A DNA stretch of 19,053 nt from Rubrobacter sp. GTDB taxonomy: Bacteria > Actinomycetota > Rubrobacteria > Rubrobacterales > Rubrobacteraceae. Positions 6,015-12,796 of the stretch are shown piece after piece (the first letter of the stretch is position 1; each line of letters starts with the position of its first letter). Where the stretch lies: the NCBI GenBank assembly GCA_016781725.1, contig JADDPU010000589.1, positions 1 to 19,053 on the forward strand, in the 5' to 3' direction. Under the pieces are notes generated by a model, which was not told the DNA's origin, did no database searches, and saw only the letters and a list, made by a program, of their open reading frames with translations. The position numbers and the translations under genes are program-made.

Positions 6015-7604
6015 ATGGCGATAGAGGTGACCCACATGGTGGCCGCGGCGCACGCGGCGCTCAAGGGCCAGGTCGCCCGCATCAACGCGCTGAACGTCTA
6101 TCCCGTCCCTGACGGGGATACGGGCACCAACATGCTTCTGACCCTCCAGTCGGCGCTCGAGGAGACCTCGGGCAAGACCTACGCCACGCCCGAGGAGGCG
6201 AGCAGGGTCGGGGCCAGGGCCGCGCTCATGGGCGCCAGGGGGAACTCCGGGGTCATTCTCTCGCAGATGATCCGGGGTGCCTGCGAGGTTCTCGCCCAAC
6301 GTACCTCCCTCGATGCCGAGACCTTCGCCTTGGCGCTCGACGGGGCGCGCGAGAGGGCCTACGCCTCCGTGCGCGAGCCCGTCGAGGGGACCATGCTTAC
6401 CGTCATAAAGGACGCGGCCGACGCCGCGCTGGCCGCGCGGGAGGACGCGGACTTGCATACCGTGGTACGGAAGGCCGCGGAGGCGGCGCACGACTCGGTG
6501 CGGCGCACGCCCGAGCAACTGCAAGTGTTGCGCGAGGCCGGGGTGGTTGACGCCGGGGGATTGGGGGTGGCGGTGATCCTGGACGGGCTCTACGCCTGCG
6601 TCACCGGGCAAGAGATCGAGGTCGACCCACAAGAAGCCGGCGATGAGAGCCCCGACCTCGACGCGATTCACGCGATGGAGGAGGCTTGGGGGTACTGCAC
6701 CGAGTTCTTCGTGGACGGCTTCGACGGGGACCCCGAGGCTTTCGAGGAGCACATCTACGCCTCGGGCAGGAGCGTCCTCGTGGTGGTAGACGAGGCCCTG
6801 GTCAAGGTCCACGTCCACACGCAGGACCCGGGTGCCACCCTCTCCTACGCCGGCCGCTTCGGCCGGCTCGCTGGCGTCAAGGTAGAGGACATGGAGGCGC
6901 AGGTCCACGCCCGCGAGCCGGAATCGCGAGAAGGAGAAGGGATTGCCGCTGCGAACCTCGGCGTCGTCGTCGCGAGTAGGGGGGAAGGCAACAGGGCCCT
7001 CTTCGAGCAGATGGGGGCTGTCGTCATCGAGGGCGGGCAGGGCGAGAACCCGAGCGCTGCCGATCTGGCCCGGGCGGCGGAGAGGACGGGCGCAGGCTCC
7101 GTAGTACTGCTCCCCAACAACAAGAACATAGTCCCGACCGCCGAGCGGGTCGGGGAGCTGACGGACGCAAAGACCTACGTAGTGCCGACCACGAGCATAG
7201 CGGCTGGGCTTGCGGTGATGGTCGGCTTTGATGCCGAAGGGGAGCCTGAGGAGGTAGTCGAGGAGATGCGCGAGATCTCCGGCTCCCTGAGCGTGGCCGA
7301 GGTAACGCGCGCGGTGAGGGACGCCCGCGTCGGCGGCCGCGAGGTGGCCGAGGGGTCGTTTATCGGGTTCCTGGATGGGGAGCTGGTCTCCGTCGGGAAG
7401 GGCGTGGAAGAGGTCGCCCTGGCGCTCGCCGAGGAGCTCGTGGGCGAGGGCGCCGACCTGCTCACCCTGCTCCGCGGTGAGGACCTCGAGGAGACGGAGC
7501 TTCGGGCCATAGAGCGGGCCATCCGCGGGCTCGACGATTCGGTGGAGGTCGAGGTCAGGGACGGTGGCCAGCCGCTCTACCCGCTGCAGATGGTGGCGGA
7601 GTAG
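6015..7604 (+). CDS. fakA: fatty acid kinase catalytic subunit (FakA-like, DAK2 domain)
   Basis: FakA-type kinases phosphorylate fatty acids held by a FakB (DegV) partner, giving acyl-phosphate for phospholipid synthesis. The 529-residue product has the full architecture. The N-terminal DhaL/DAK2 nucleotide domain (about 1-198) shows VPDGDTGTNM (31-40, metal-binding aspartates) and ARGNSGVILSQMIRG (74-88). The middle domain has C228 in GYCTEFFVDG and the H266-V-H268 pair in VKVHVHTQDPG, matching zinc-site residues described for staphylococcal FakA. The C-terminal domain (about 310-529) is DegV-like. ATG 6015 has GAAGGG nine bases upstream; a TTG at 6009 is the alternative. The stop overlaps the next start by one base (TAGTG), so the two proteins are probably made together. 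The kinase role comes from family knowledge and the degV neighbour, not from a unique motif. Confidence 0.9.
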   Translation: MAIEVTHMVAAAHAALKGQVARINALNVYPVPDGDTGTNMLLTLQSALEETSGKTYATPEEASRVGARAALMGARGNSGVILSQMIRGACEVLAQRTSLDAETFALALDGARERAYASVREPVEGTMLTVIKDAADAALAAREDADLHTVVRKAAEAAHDSVRRTPEQLQVLREAGVVDAGGLGVAVILDGLYACVTGQEIEVDPQEAGDESPDLDAIHAMEEAWGYCTEFFVDGFDGDPEAFEEHIYASGRSVLVVVDEALVKVHVHTQDPGATLSYAGRFGRLAGVKVEDMEAQVHAREPESREGEGIAAANLGVVVASRGEGNRALFEQMGAVVIEGGQGENPSAADLARAAERTGAGSVVLLPNNKNIVPTAERVGELTDAKTYVVPTTSIAAGLAVMVGFDAEGEPEEVVEEMREISGSLSVAEVTRAVRDARVGGREVAEGSFIGFLDGELVSVGKGVEEVALALAEELVGEGADLLTLLRGEDLEETELRAIERAIRGLDDSVEVEVRDGGQPLYPLQMVAE

Positions 7605-8419
7605 TGACCACGGCCGTAGTGACCGACTCGACCACGAGTTTGGCGCCCGGCGTCCTGGAGCGCCCGGACTTCCGGATGGTCCCGCTCACGTTCCACTTCG
7701 GGCCGGACGAGAGCTACACGGACAAGGTAGACATGTCCAACAAAGAGTTCTACGACCGCTTGCGCGACGCCGAGGACTTCCCGACCACGGCCCAGCCCCC
7801 CGTGGGGGCCTTCCTCGAGGCCTACGAGGCCCTCGCCGCCTACGACGACATACTCGTCCTCACGCTCTCGAGCAAGCTCAGCGGGACCTACGACTCGGCC
7901 TCGCAGGCGGCCGAGATGGTGGACCGGCGCGTCGAGGTCCTCGATACGCGCAGCGCGGAGATGGGGTCGGGCTTGATCCTGCTGGAGGCCCTCCGCCGGA
8001 TCGACGAGGGCGGCGAGTTCGCCGAGGTGCGCCGGGCCGCCGAGGCGGCGGTCGCCCGCTGCAACGTCCTCTTCGCGGTCGGCACGCTCGAGTACCTGGC
8101 GAAGAGCGGGCGAATCGGGCGGGCCCAGCGGCTCCTTGGGACGGCGCTGGACGTTCGGCCGGTCCTGAAGGTGGCCGACGGCGAGGTCGTGCCCCTCAAG
8201 CGAACCCGCGGGCGCAGGCGCCAGCTGGCGGCGCTCGTGGAGGAGGTCAAGCCTGCCGCCGAGGCCGGGCGCCCGCTCTTCTTCGGGCACAGCGCCGCGC
8301 CGGAGCTCCTCTCGGAGCTCGCCGAGAGGCTCGGCGTGGAGGAGAAGCTCGTAGCGGAGATCGGCGGGGTGGTGGGGTCGCACGTCGGCTTGGGAGCCTA
8401 TGGCGTGGCCCACCTCTAG
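7604..8419 (+). CDS. DegV family fatty acid-binding protein (FakB-like)
   Basis: DegV proteins bind a single fatty acid and present its carboxyl group to FakA. The 271 residues are close to the usual 280. Motifs are DSTTSL near the N-terminus (8-13), PTTAQPPVGAF (60-70), LTLSSKLSGTYDSA (86-99) including the serine that holds the carboxylate, and GSHVGLGAYGV near the C-terminus. The GTG start shares its first base with the fakA stop and is confirmed by the tight family N-terminus TAVVTDST. It overlaps recG by 20 bases. Direct coupling to fakA makes a matched kinase and binding-protein pair likely. The acyl chain preferred cannot be told from the sequence. Some annotators would call it only 'DegV family protein'. 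Confidence 0.92.
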   Translation: MTTAVVTDSTTSLAPGVLERPDFRMVPLTFHFGPDESYTDKVDMSNKEFYDRLRDAEDFPTTAQPPVGAFLEAYEALAAYDDILVLTLSSKLSGTYDSASQAAEMVDRRVEVLDTRSAEMGSGLILLEALRRIDEGGEFAEVRRAAEAAVARCNVLFAVGTLEYLAKSGRIGRAQRLLGTALDVRPVLKVADGEVVPLKRTRGRRRQLAALVEEVKPAAEAGRPLFFGHSAAPELLSELAERLGVEEKLVAEIGGVVGSHVGLGAYGVAHL

Positions 8420-10547
8420 GGGTAGCTCCGCGGCCGGGGCCCCGCTCCCGGCCAGAACTACCCTGACCGACCTCAGGGCGCGCCCCGTAACCGAGCTCCC
8501 CGGCGTGGGGCCCCGCATCGAGGCGGCGCTCGGGGCTCTCGGCGTGGCTACGCTGGCCGACATGATCTCGCACTACCCCTCCCGCCACGAGGACCTCTCG
8601 AACGTCAAGAGGATCTCCGAGTTGCGCGTCGGGGAGCGGGCCACCGTCGTGGGGACTGTGGTCGGCACCCGGCCCGTGGGCAGGCCCGTGCGCGGCCGCT
8701 CCCCGGGCTTCTCGGCCCAACTCTACGACGGCACCGGCTACCTGCCCGTCACCGTCTGGGGGAGGGGCTGGCTGCTGAACCAGCTCCTGCCCGAGGTCCG
8801 CGTCGTGGTCTCGGGCGAGGTGCAGAGCCGCTACGGTATTCAGCTCGTCGCCAAGAGCATCGAGGTCGTCGACGACCCGGCCGGCGAGGACGGCCCGCAC
8901 TCAGGGCGCTTCGTGCCCGTCTACCCGGTCAACAAGGGTATACAGGCGCGGAGGATGCGGACCCTCATCCACAGGGCCCTCGACGAGGCAGGCCGCGTCC
9001 TCGACCCGCTGCCGGCCGAACTGCTCGCGCGTCACGGCCTGCCGAATTTGCACGACGCGATCCACGAGGTCCACTTCCCGACCGATCGTCCGCGCTTGAA
9101 GGCAGCGATGCGGCGCCTGGTCTTTCACGAGCTCTTCCTCATACAGACCGGCCTCGCAGCCCGCAAGGCGCGACTCGACCGGACCGAGGTCGGTGGCCGC
9201 CACCCGGGTGACGGCAGCCTCCTCAACCCTTTCTTGAGGAGCCTCCCGTTCGGGCTCACCCCAGCCCAGGAGCGGGTGATCTCCGAGGTCTTAGACGACA
9301 TGCGCCTGGAGAAGCCCATGCGCCGGCTCCTGCAGGGAGACGTGGGGAGCGGCAAGACCGTGGTCGCCGTCGCAGCGCTCCTGACCGCCGTCGAGGCAGG
9401 GGGGCAGGGCGCCATCATGGCCCCGACGGAGGTCCTCGCCGAGCAACATTACCTCTCGATCTCGGCGGCCCTCGCCGAGCTGCCGATAGAGGTAGTTCTG
9501 CTCACCGGCTCGCAGACCGCCGCGGAGAGGCGGGCGGCGCTCGAGAAAATCGAGGGCGGCGAGGCCCACGTCGTCGTGGGTACCCACGCCCTGATACAGA
9601 GGGGCGTCGAGTTTCGGGACCTCTCGCTCGTGGTAGTGGACGAGCAGCACCGCTTCGGGGTCGGCCAGCGCACGGTGTTCCGGGAGAAGGGGACTACCCC
9701 CGACACGCTCGTCATGACGGCCACGCCGATACCGAGGACGCTCTCGCTCACGCTCTACGGGGATCTCGAGGTCTCCGTGATCGACGAGCTGCCCCCTGGG
9801 CGCAAGCCGGTCGAGACGAGGGTAGTCGACCCGGCAGGAGGGCGGGCCGAAGCCTACGAGGAGGTCAGACGAGAGCTCGAGGAGGGCCGCCAAGCGTACG
9901 TGATCTGCCCGCTGGTCGAGGAGTCAGAGGCGCTCGAGGACGTGCGCGCGGCCGAGGAGCTGCACGAGGAGCTTGCGGGGGAGGTCTTCCCTGACCGGCG
10001 GGTCGGGCTACTTCACGGGCGGATGAGGGCGCAGGAGAAGCGCGAGGTCATGGCCTCATTCAGGGCTGGGGAGATCGAGGTTCTCGTTGCTACGGTAGTC
10101 GTCGAGGTCGGGGTGGATGTTGCGAACGCGAGCGCGATCGTGATCGAGGGCGCCGAGCGCTTCGGCCTCTCCCAGCTCCACCAGCTTAGGGGCCGCGTGT
10201 GCAGGGGGACCCATCCGCCCCGTTGCTTTCTCGTTGGGGACCCCAAGACAGAAGACTCCGGGCGGCGGCTCGAGGCGCTGGAGGAGCACCAGGACGGCTT
10301 CAAGCTCTCCGAGGTCGACCTGGCGATCCGGGGCGAGGGCACCCTCTTCGGGAGCCGCCAGAGCGGGATGCCAGACCTCAAGGTGGCGAAGCTGTTGCGG
10401 GATATCGACGTGCTCGTCGAGGCGCGTCGCGAGGCGTTCGCGCTCGTCGCCGATGATCCGACCCTCAAGCGCCCGGACCACAGGCCGCTGCGGCGCGAGA
10501 TCCGGGAGCTTCTCGGCTCGAACGTCGAGTGGCTCTTCAGGGAGTAG
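8400..10547 (+). CDS. recG: ATP-dependent DNA helicase RecG
   Basis: RecG is a branched-DNA translocase that regresses stalled replication forks and processes recombination intermediates. At 715 residues it has the usual layout. There is an N-terminal helical region with LPGVGPR (33-39), then an OB-fold wedge domain (about 78-157). Helicase domain 1 has Walker A GDVGSGKT (313-320), DEQH (414-417) and TATPIPRTL (440-448). Helicase domain 2 has HGRM (539-542) and VEVGVDV (568-574), followed by the C-terminal FGSRQSGMPDL block (650-660). Motif VI reads QLRGRVCRG (595-603), with Cys601 where RecG normally has glycine. The ATG start lies inside degV, with GGGAG 3 bases upstream; that spacing is short, so a slightly later start cannot be excluded. 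recG next to fakA and degV is a common Gram-positive arrangement. Confidence 0.96.
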   Translation: MAWPTSRGSSAAGAPLPARTTLTDLRARPVTELPGVGPRIEAALGALGVATLADMISHYPSRHEDLSNVKRISELRVGERATVVGTVVGTRPVGRPVRGRSPGFSAQLYDGTGYLPVTVWGRGWLLNQLLPEVRVVVSGEVQSRYGIQLVAKSIEVVDDPAGEDGPHSGRFVPVYPVNKGIQARRMRTLIHRALDEAGRVLDPLPAELLARHGLPNLHDAIHEVHFPTDRPRLKAAMRRLVFHELFLIQTGLAARKARLDRTEVGGRHPGDGSLLNPFLRSLPFGLTPAQERVISEVLDDMRLEKPMRRLLQGDVGSGKTVVAVAALLTAVEAGGQGAIMAPTEVLAEQHYLSISAALAELPIEVVLLTGSQTAAERRAALEKIEGGEAHVVVGTHALIQRGVEFRDLSLVVVDEQHRFGVGQRTVFREKGTTPDTLVMTATPIPRTLSLTLYGDLEVSVIDELPPGRKPVETRVVDPAGGRAEAYEEVRRELEEGRQAYVICPLVEESEALEDVRAAEELHEELAGEVFPDRRVGLLHGRMRAQEKREVMASFRAGEIEVLVATVVVEVGVDVANASAIVIEGAERFGLSQLHQLRGRVCRGTHPPRCFLVGDPKTEDSGRRLEALEEHQDGFKLSEVDLAIRGEGTLFGSRQSGMPDLKVAKLLRDIDVLVEARREAFALVADDPTLKRPDHRPLRREIRELLGSNVEWLFRE

Positions 10548-10554
10548 CGAGCAG

Positions 10555-11604
10555 GTGAGGGTGATAGCGGGAACGGCGCGCGGCACGCGGCTGGCCCCGG
10601 TGCCAGACGGCGTGCGCCCGACCTCGGACCGCGTGCGGGAGAGCCTCTTCAACGCTTTAGGGCAGTTCTTCGACGGCGGGCTTGTGCTAGACCTCTACGC
10701 CGGGACCGGGGCTCTGGGGATAGAGGCCTTGAGCCGCGGGTGCGAGAGGGCGGTCTTCGTCGAGCGGGACGGGCGGGCGCGGGCCGCGATCATAAAGAAC
10801 CTCGAACGCACGGGCTTCGCCGACCGGGCCGAGGTAATCGGGGGGGAGGTAGAGCGCCAGCTCGGGCGGCTCGAGCGAAGAAAAGAACCATACAATTTGA
10901 TCTTCGCGGACCCACCATATAGAATCGCGGCGGCGGAGGTCGGGGGAATCTTGTACCGGCTAGGCGCGCTGCTCGGGCCCGAAGGACGGGTCGTGGTCGA
11001 GAGCGGCGAGGCTCCGGCGGACGGCGCAGGAGGCGAGAAAGGGGTGACGCGCCGCTACGGTGGCACGTTCGTAACCGTATTTGAACGGTCGGAGCTAACA
11101 ATGATCGTCGCAGTCTGTCCCGGAAGCTTCGATCCCGTGACCATGGGGCACCTGGACATCGTCCGGCGTGCCTCCAGGATCTTCGACCACGTGGTGGTCG
11201 CCGTCGGGAGCAACCTGCGCAAGGCACCGAGGCTCCCGGCGGTCGAGCGGGCCAGGCTCATAGAGAAGGTCACAGGCGACCTGGACAACGTCTCGGTGGA
11301 GGTGATGGAGGGGCTCCTGGTGGATTTCGCCAGGGAACAGGGCGCGCAGGCCATAGTAAAGGGCCTTCGGGCCGTCTCGGACTTCGAGTCCGAGTTCGAG
11401 CAGGCGCAGCTCAACCGGACGCTACTGCCAGACCTCGAGACTGTGTTCATAATGGCCTCTGCGGAGCACAGCTTCCTCTCGTCGAGCGCGGTGCGGGAGA
11501 TAGCGTCGCTTGGGGGCGAGGTGCGCGGGCTAGTGCCCGACGGCATCCTCGAGACCGTGCGCCGGATATATTCGGGCGCGGACGGTAAAATACAGGGAGC
11601 GTAG
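10555..11604 (+). CDS. rsmD-coaD: fused 16S rRNA (guanine-966-N2)-methyltransferase RsmD / phosphopantetheine adenylyltransferase CoaD
   Basis: A single open frame of 349 residues encodes two complete enzymes with no stop between them. Residues 1-182 are RsmD, which methylates G966 of 16S rRNA: MRVIAG start, RPTSDRVRESLFNAL (21-35), the S-adenosylmethionine motif VLDLYAGTGALG (44-55), catalytic DPPY (119-122) and the family ending RRYGGTFVTVFER (166-178). Residues 183-349 are CoaD, which makes dephospho-CoA from phosphopantetheine and ATP. The join is ...FERSELT-MIVAVCPGSF. Separate rsmD and coaD genes are usually adjacent, so loss of the intervening stop is a simple route to a fusion. A Shine-Dalgarno-like GGAG at 11091-11094 stands before the CoaD methionine, so separate CoaD synthesis is also possible. 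GTG 10555 is chosen because it gives the canonical MRVIAG N-terminus. recG ends 7 bases upstream. Confidence 0.88.
   Translation: MRVIAGTARGTRLAPVPDGVRPTSDRVRESLFNALGQFFDGGLVLDLYAGTGALGIEALSRGCERAVFVERDGRARAAIIKNLERTGFADRAEVIGGEVERQLGRLERRKEPYNLIFADPPYRIAAAEVGGILYRLGALLGPEGRVVVESGEAPADGAGGEKGVTRRYGGTFVTVFERSELTMIVAVCPGSFDPVTMGHLDIVRRASRIFDHVVVAVGSNLRKAPRLPAVERARLIEKVTGDLDNVSVEVMEGLLVDFAREQGAQAIVKGLRAVSDFESEFEQAQLNRTLLPDLETVFIMASAEHSFLSSSAVREIASLGGEVRGLVPDGILETVRRIYSGADGKIQGA
11101..11604 (+). CDS. coaD: phosphopantetheine adenylyltransferase, internal start within the rsmD-coaD frame
   Basis: This is the CoaD half of the fused frame, listed separately because it has its own plausible start. 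ATG 11101 has GGAG 6 bases upstream and the normal CoaD N-terminus. The 167 residues are a complete family-length protein: the nucleotidyltransferase motif GSFDPVTMGHLDI (8-20, with H17), KGLRAVSDFESEFEQA (87-102) and the ATP-contact block LSSSAVREIASLGGEV (126-141). CoaD catalyses the fourth step of CoA synthesis, at the branch supplying the phosphopantetheine arm of AcpP. Whether the cell makes this shorter form, the 349-residue fusion, or both cannot be decided from sequence. The two entries overlap on purpose and describe one locus. Confidence 0.6.
   Translation: MIVAVCPGSFDPVTMGHLDIVRRASRIFDHVVVAVGSNLRKAPRLPAVERARLIEKVTGDLDNVSVEVMEGLLVDFAREQGAQAIVKGLRAVSDFESEFEQAQLNRTLLPDLETVFIMASAEHSFLSSSAVREIASLGGEVRGLVPDGILETVRRIYSGADGKIQGA
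11586..11591 (+). promoter_or_regulatory. possible -10 box upstream of the SepIVA-like gene
   Basis: TAAAAT lies within the last codons of coaD, about 36 bases before the start of the SepIVA-like gene. It is AT-rich against a GC-rich background and close to consensus, but there is no recognisable -35 at 16-18 bases. It could give the septation-DUF177-rpmF block its own transcript. Confidence 0.25.
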
Positions 11605-11626
11605 GCGAAGGATAAGGTTGTCGACA

Positions 11627-12082
11627 ATGGACGTACTGGTACTCATAGACAGGTTGGAAGAGCTGGTCGAAGACGCCAGGAGCTTCCCTGGCTTCGGCAA
11701 CACGGCGATGATCGACCGCGACGCCGCCTTCGACATCATAGACCAGATGCGCCAGACGATACCCGAGGAGCTAAAGCAGGCGCGCTGGATCGTCAAGGAG
11801 CGTCAGGCGATGCTCGACGAGGCCCGCAGCGAGAGCGACCGCATCATCCGCAGCGCCCAGGACGAGGCCGAGAAGATCACCTCGGAGGAGGAGGTCCTAA
11901 AACGCGCCGAGAAGCGCAGCGCTGAGATCATGGAGGACGCCCGCCGCCGCGAGCGCGAGATACGCCTCGGTGCCGAGGACTACGCCGACGAGGTCCTCGC
12001 GAACCTGGAGGATAACCTGGGCAAGCTGCTCGAGGCAGTTCAGCGGGGCCGCTCGAAGCTCCAGGGCGTCCAGGAGCAGTAG
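11627..12082 (+). CDS. SepIVA-like / DivIVA-domain septation coiled-coil protein
   Basis: The 151-residue product is highly charged and almost wholly helical. A short N-terminal segment (about 1-60, including LIDRLEELVEDARSFPG and TIPEELKQARWIVKERQAML) is followed by a long coiled-coil region (about 55-150) rich in Glu, Arg and Ala. This matches the layout of mycobacterial SepIVA, a DivIVA-like factor needed for septation and elongation. The neighbourhood also agrees: in Mycobacterium tuberculosis the same protein sits next to a DUF177 gene and rnc. ATG 11627 is chosen because it begins right at the family N-terminus and has TAAGG 9 bases upstream; a TTG at 11618 would add three residues. Many pipelines call such proteins 'ATP synthase subunit B-like', from coiled-coil similarity alone. 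The septation role is inferred. Confidence 0.75.
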   Translation: MDVLVLIDRLEELVEDARSFPGFGNTAMIDRDAAFDIIDQMRQTIPEELKQARWIVKERQAMLDEARSESDRIIRSAQDEAEKITSEEEVLKRAEKRSAEIMEDARRREREIRLGAEDYADEVLANLEDNLGKLLEAVQRGRSKLQGVQEQ

Positions 12083-12089
12083 CGGGTAG

Positions 12090-12095
12090 TAAACT
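12090..12095 (+). promoter_or_regulatory. -10 box suggesting a leaderless transcript for the DUF177 gene
   Basis: TAAACT fits the TAnnnT form of an actinobacterial -10 box. It ends six bases before the A of ATG 12102, so transcription would start at or next to the start codon. No Shine-Dalgarno sequence precedes this ATG, as expected for a leaderless message. No good -35 is visible at 17 bases. Confidence 0.4.
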
Positions 12096-12101
12096 AACGG
12101 T

Positions 12102-12560
12102 ATGAACGAGTATATCCCCCTTAAACGACCCGGGGCCGAGGTCGGCGACAGGCATGAGGTCCGCGCCGAGTTTCCGGTCGAAGCCTTCGACCTCTACGGA
12201 CGCCACCACGAGGTGACCCACGCCGAGGCGGACGTGGCAGTCACGCGCCTCGCCGAGGGCCTGCACCTTGACCTGCGGGTCCGGGCCGACCTGCTGACGA
12301 CGTGCGACAGGACGCTCGAGCCGACGGAACTCCGGCTGGAGTTCGGGGACTCGGAGTTCCTTGCGGGGCCGAGCAACGCCGAGGTCTCCGTCCAGGACTG
12401 GACCCTGGATCTGACGCGCTACACCGAGCGCGCGCTGCCGACCGAGGTCCCGATGCAGGTCTTTTGCCCAGGCACCAAGCCCGTCCAGTCCGAGGGCGGG
12501 GACGACGAGGTAGACCCGCGCTGGCGGGGACTCGGCGGCCTCTTCGCCGCGGGCTTCTAG
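12102..12560 (+). CDS. DUF177 (YceD) family protein
   Basis: YceD/DUF177 proteins are widespread partners of rpmF; loss of the E. coli and plant members disturbs 23S rRNA accumulation. The 152-residue product shows the family pattern: a beta-rich core (about 15-125), a CDRTLEP block (68-74) where relatives have CxRCL, and the typical C-terminal DPRWRGLGGLF (138-148). Only two cysteines are present (C68 and C122); the second cysteine of CxRC and the CGxN cluster of many homologues are absent. Its position directly before rpmF, 28 bases from that start, is the usual context and strengthens the call. No ribosome binding site is visible at ATG 12102. The biochemical activity of the family is not settled, and none is claimed here. 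Confidence 0.85.
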   Translation: MNEYIPLKRPGAEVGDRHEVRAEFPVEAFDLYGRHHEVTHAEADVAVTRLAEGLHLDLRVRADLLTTCDRTLEPTELRLEFGDSEFLAGPSNAEVSVQDWTLDLTRYTERALPTEVPMQVFCPGTKPVQSEGGDDEVDPRWRGLGGLFAAGF

Positions 12561-12575
12561 GATTTCTGACCAAAC

Positions 12576-12582
12576 AGGAGGT
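12576..12582 (+). promoter_or_regulatory. consensus ribosome binding site of rpmF
   Basis: AGGAGGT, a full anti-Shine-Dalgarno match, is spaced 6 bases from ATG 12589. It is the strongest binding site in the window and stands out because the genes on both sides (DUF177 and plsX) have no visible site. It suggests high independent translation of L32. Confidence 0.8.
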
Positions 12583-12588
12583 AACACC

Positions 12589-12774
12589 ATGGCCGTACCG
12601 AAGAAGAAGACGTCAAGCGCCCGCAGAGACCAGCGCAGGGCCCACCACGCGCTCTCCGGACCGAGGCTCGCCGCCTGTCCGAACTGTGGGGAGCCGCACG
12701 TCCCGCATCGGGTCTGCCGGGAGTGCGGCTACTACAAGGGCCGCACCGCGGTAGCCGTAGAGGGCACCGAGTAA
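12589..12774 (+). CDS. rpmF: 50S ribosomal protein L32, zinc-ribbon type
   Basis: L32 is a small protein of the large ribosomal subunit. The 61 residues begin MAVPKKKTSSARRDQRRAHH, the signature N-terminus, and carry two CxxC pairs (C30/C33 and C43/C46) that form a zinc ribbon, ending in GYYKGR. The length is normal. The start is fixed by a consensus ribosome binding site. It sits between the DUF177 gene and plsX, the classical bacterial order yceD-rpmF-plsX-fabH that links ribosome and lipid synthesis genes. Confidence 0.98.
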   Translation: MAVPKKKTSSARRDQRRAHHALSGPRLAACPNCGEPHVPHRVCRECGYYKGRTAVAVEGTE

Positions 12775-12796
12775 CCCGAGCCCACAGCGCCACCCA

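Noticed and set aside
10234..10554. Upstream extension of the rsmD-coaD frame into recG.
   Set aside because: It is the shadow frame of the recG C-terminus; RsmD begins canonically at GTG 10555 (MRVIAG).
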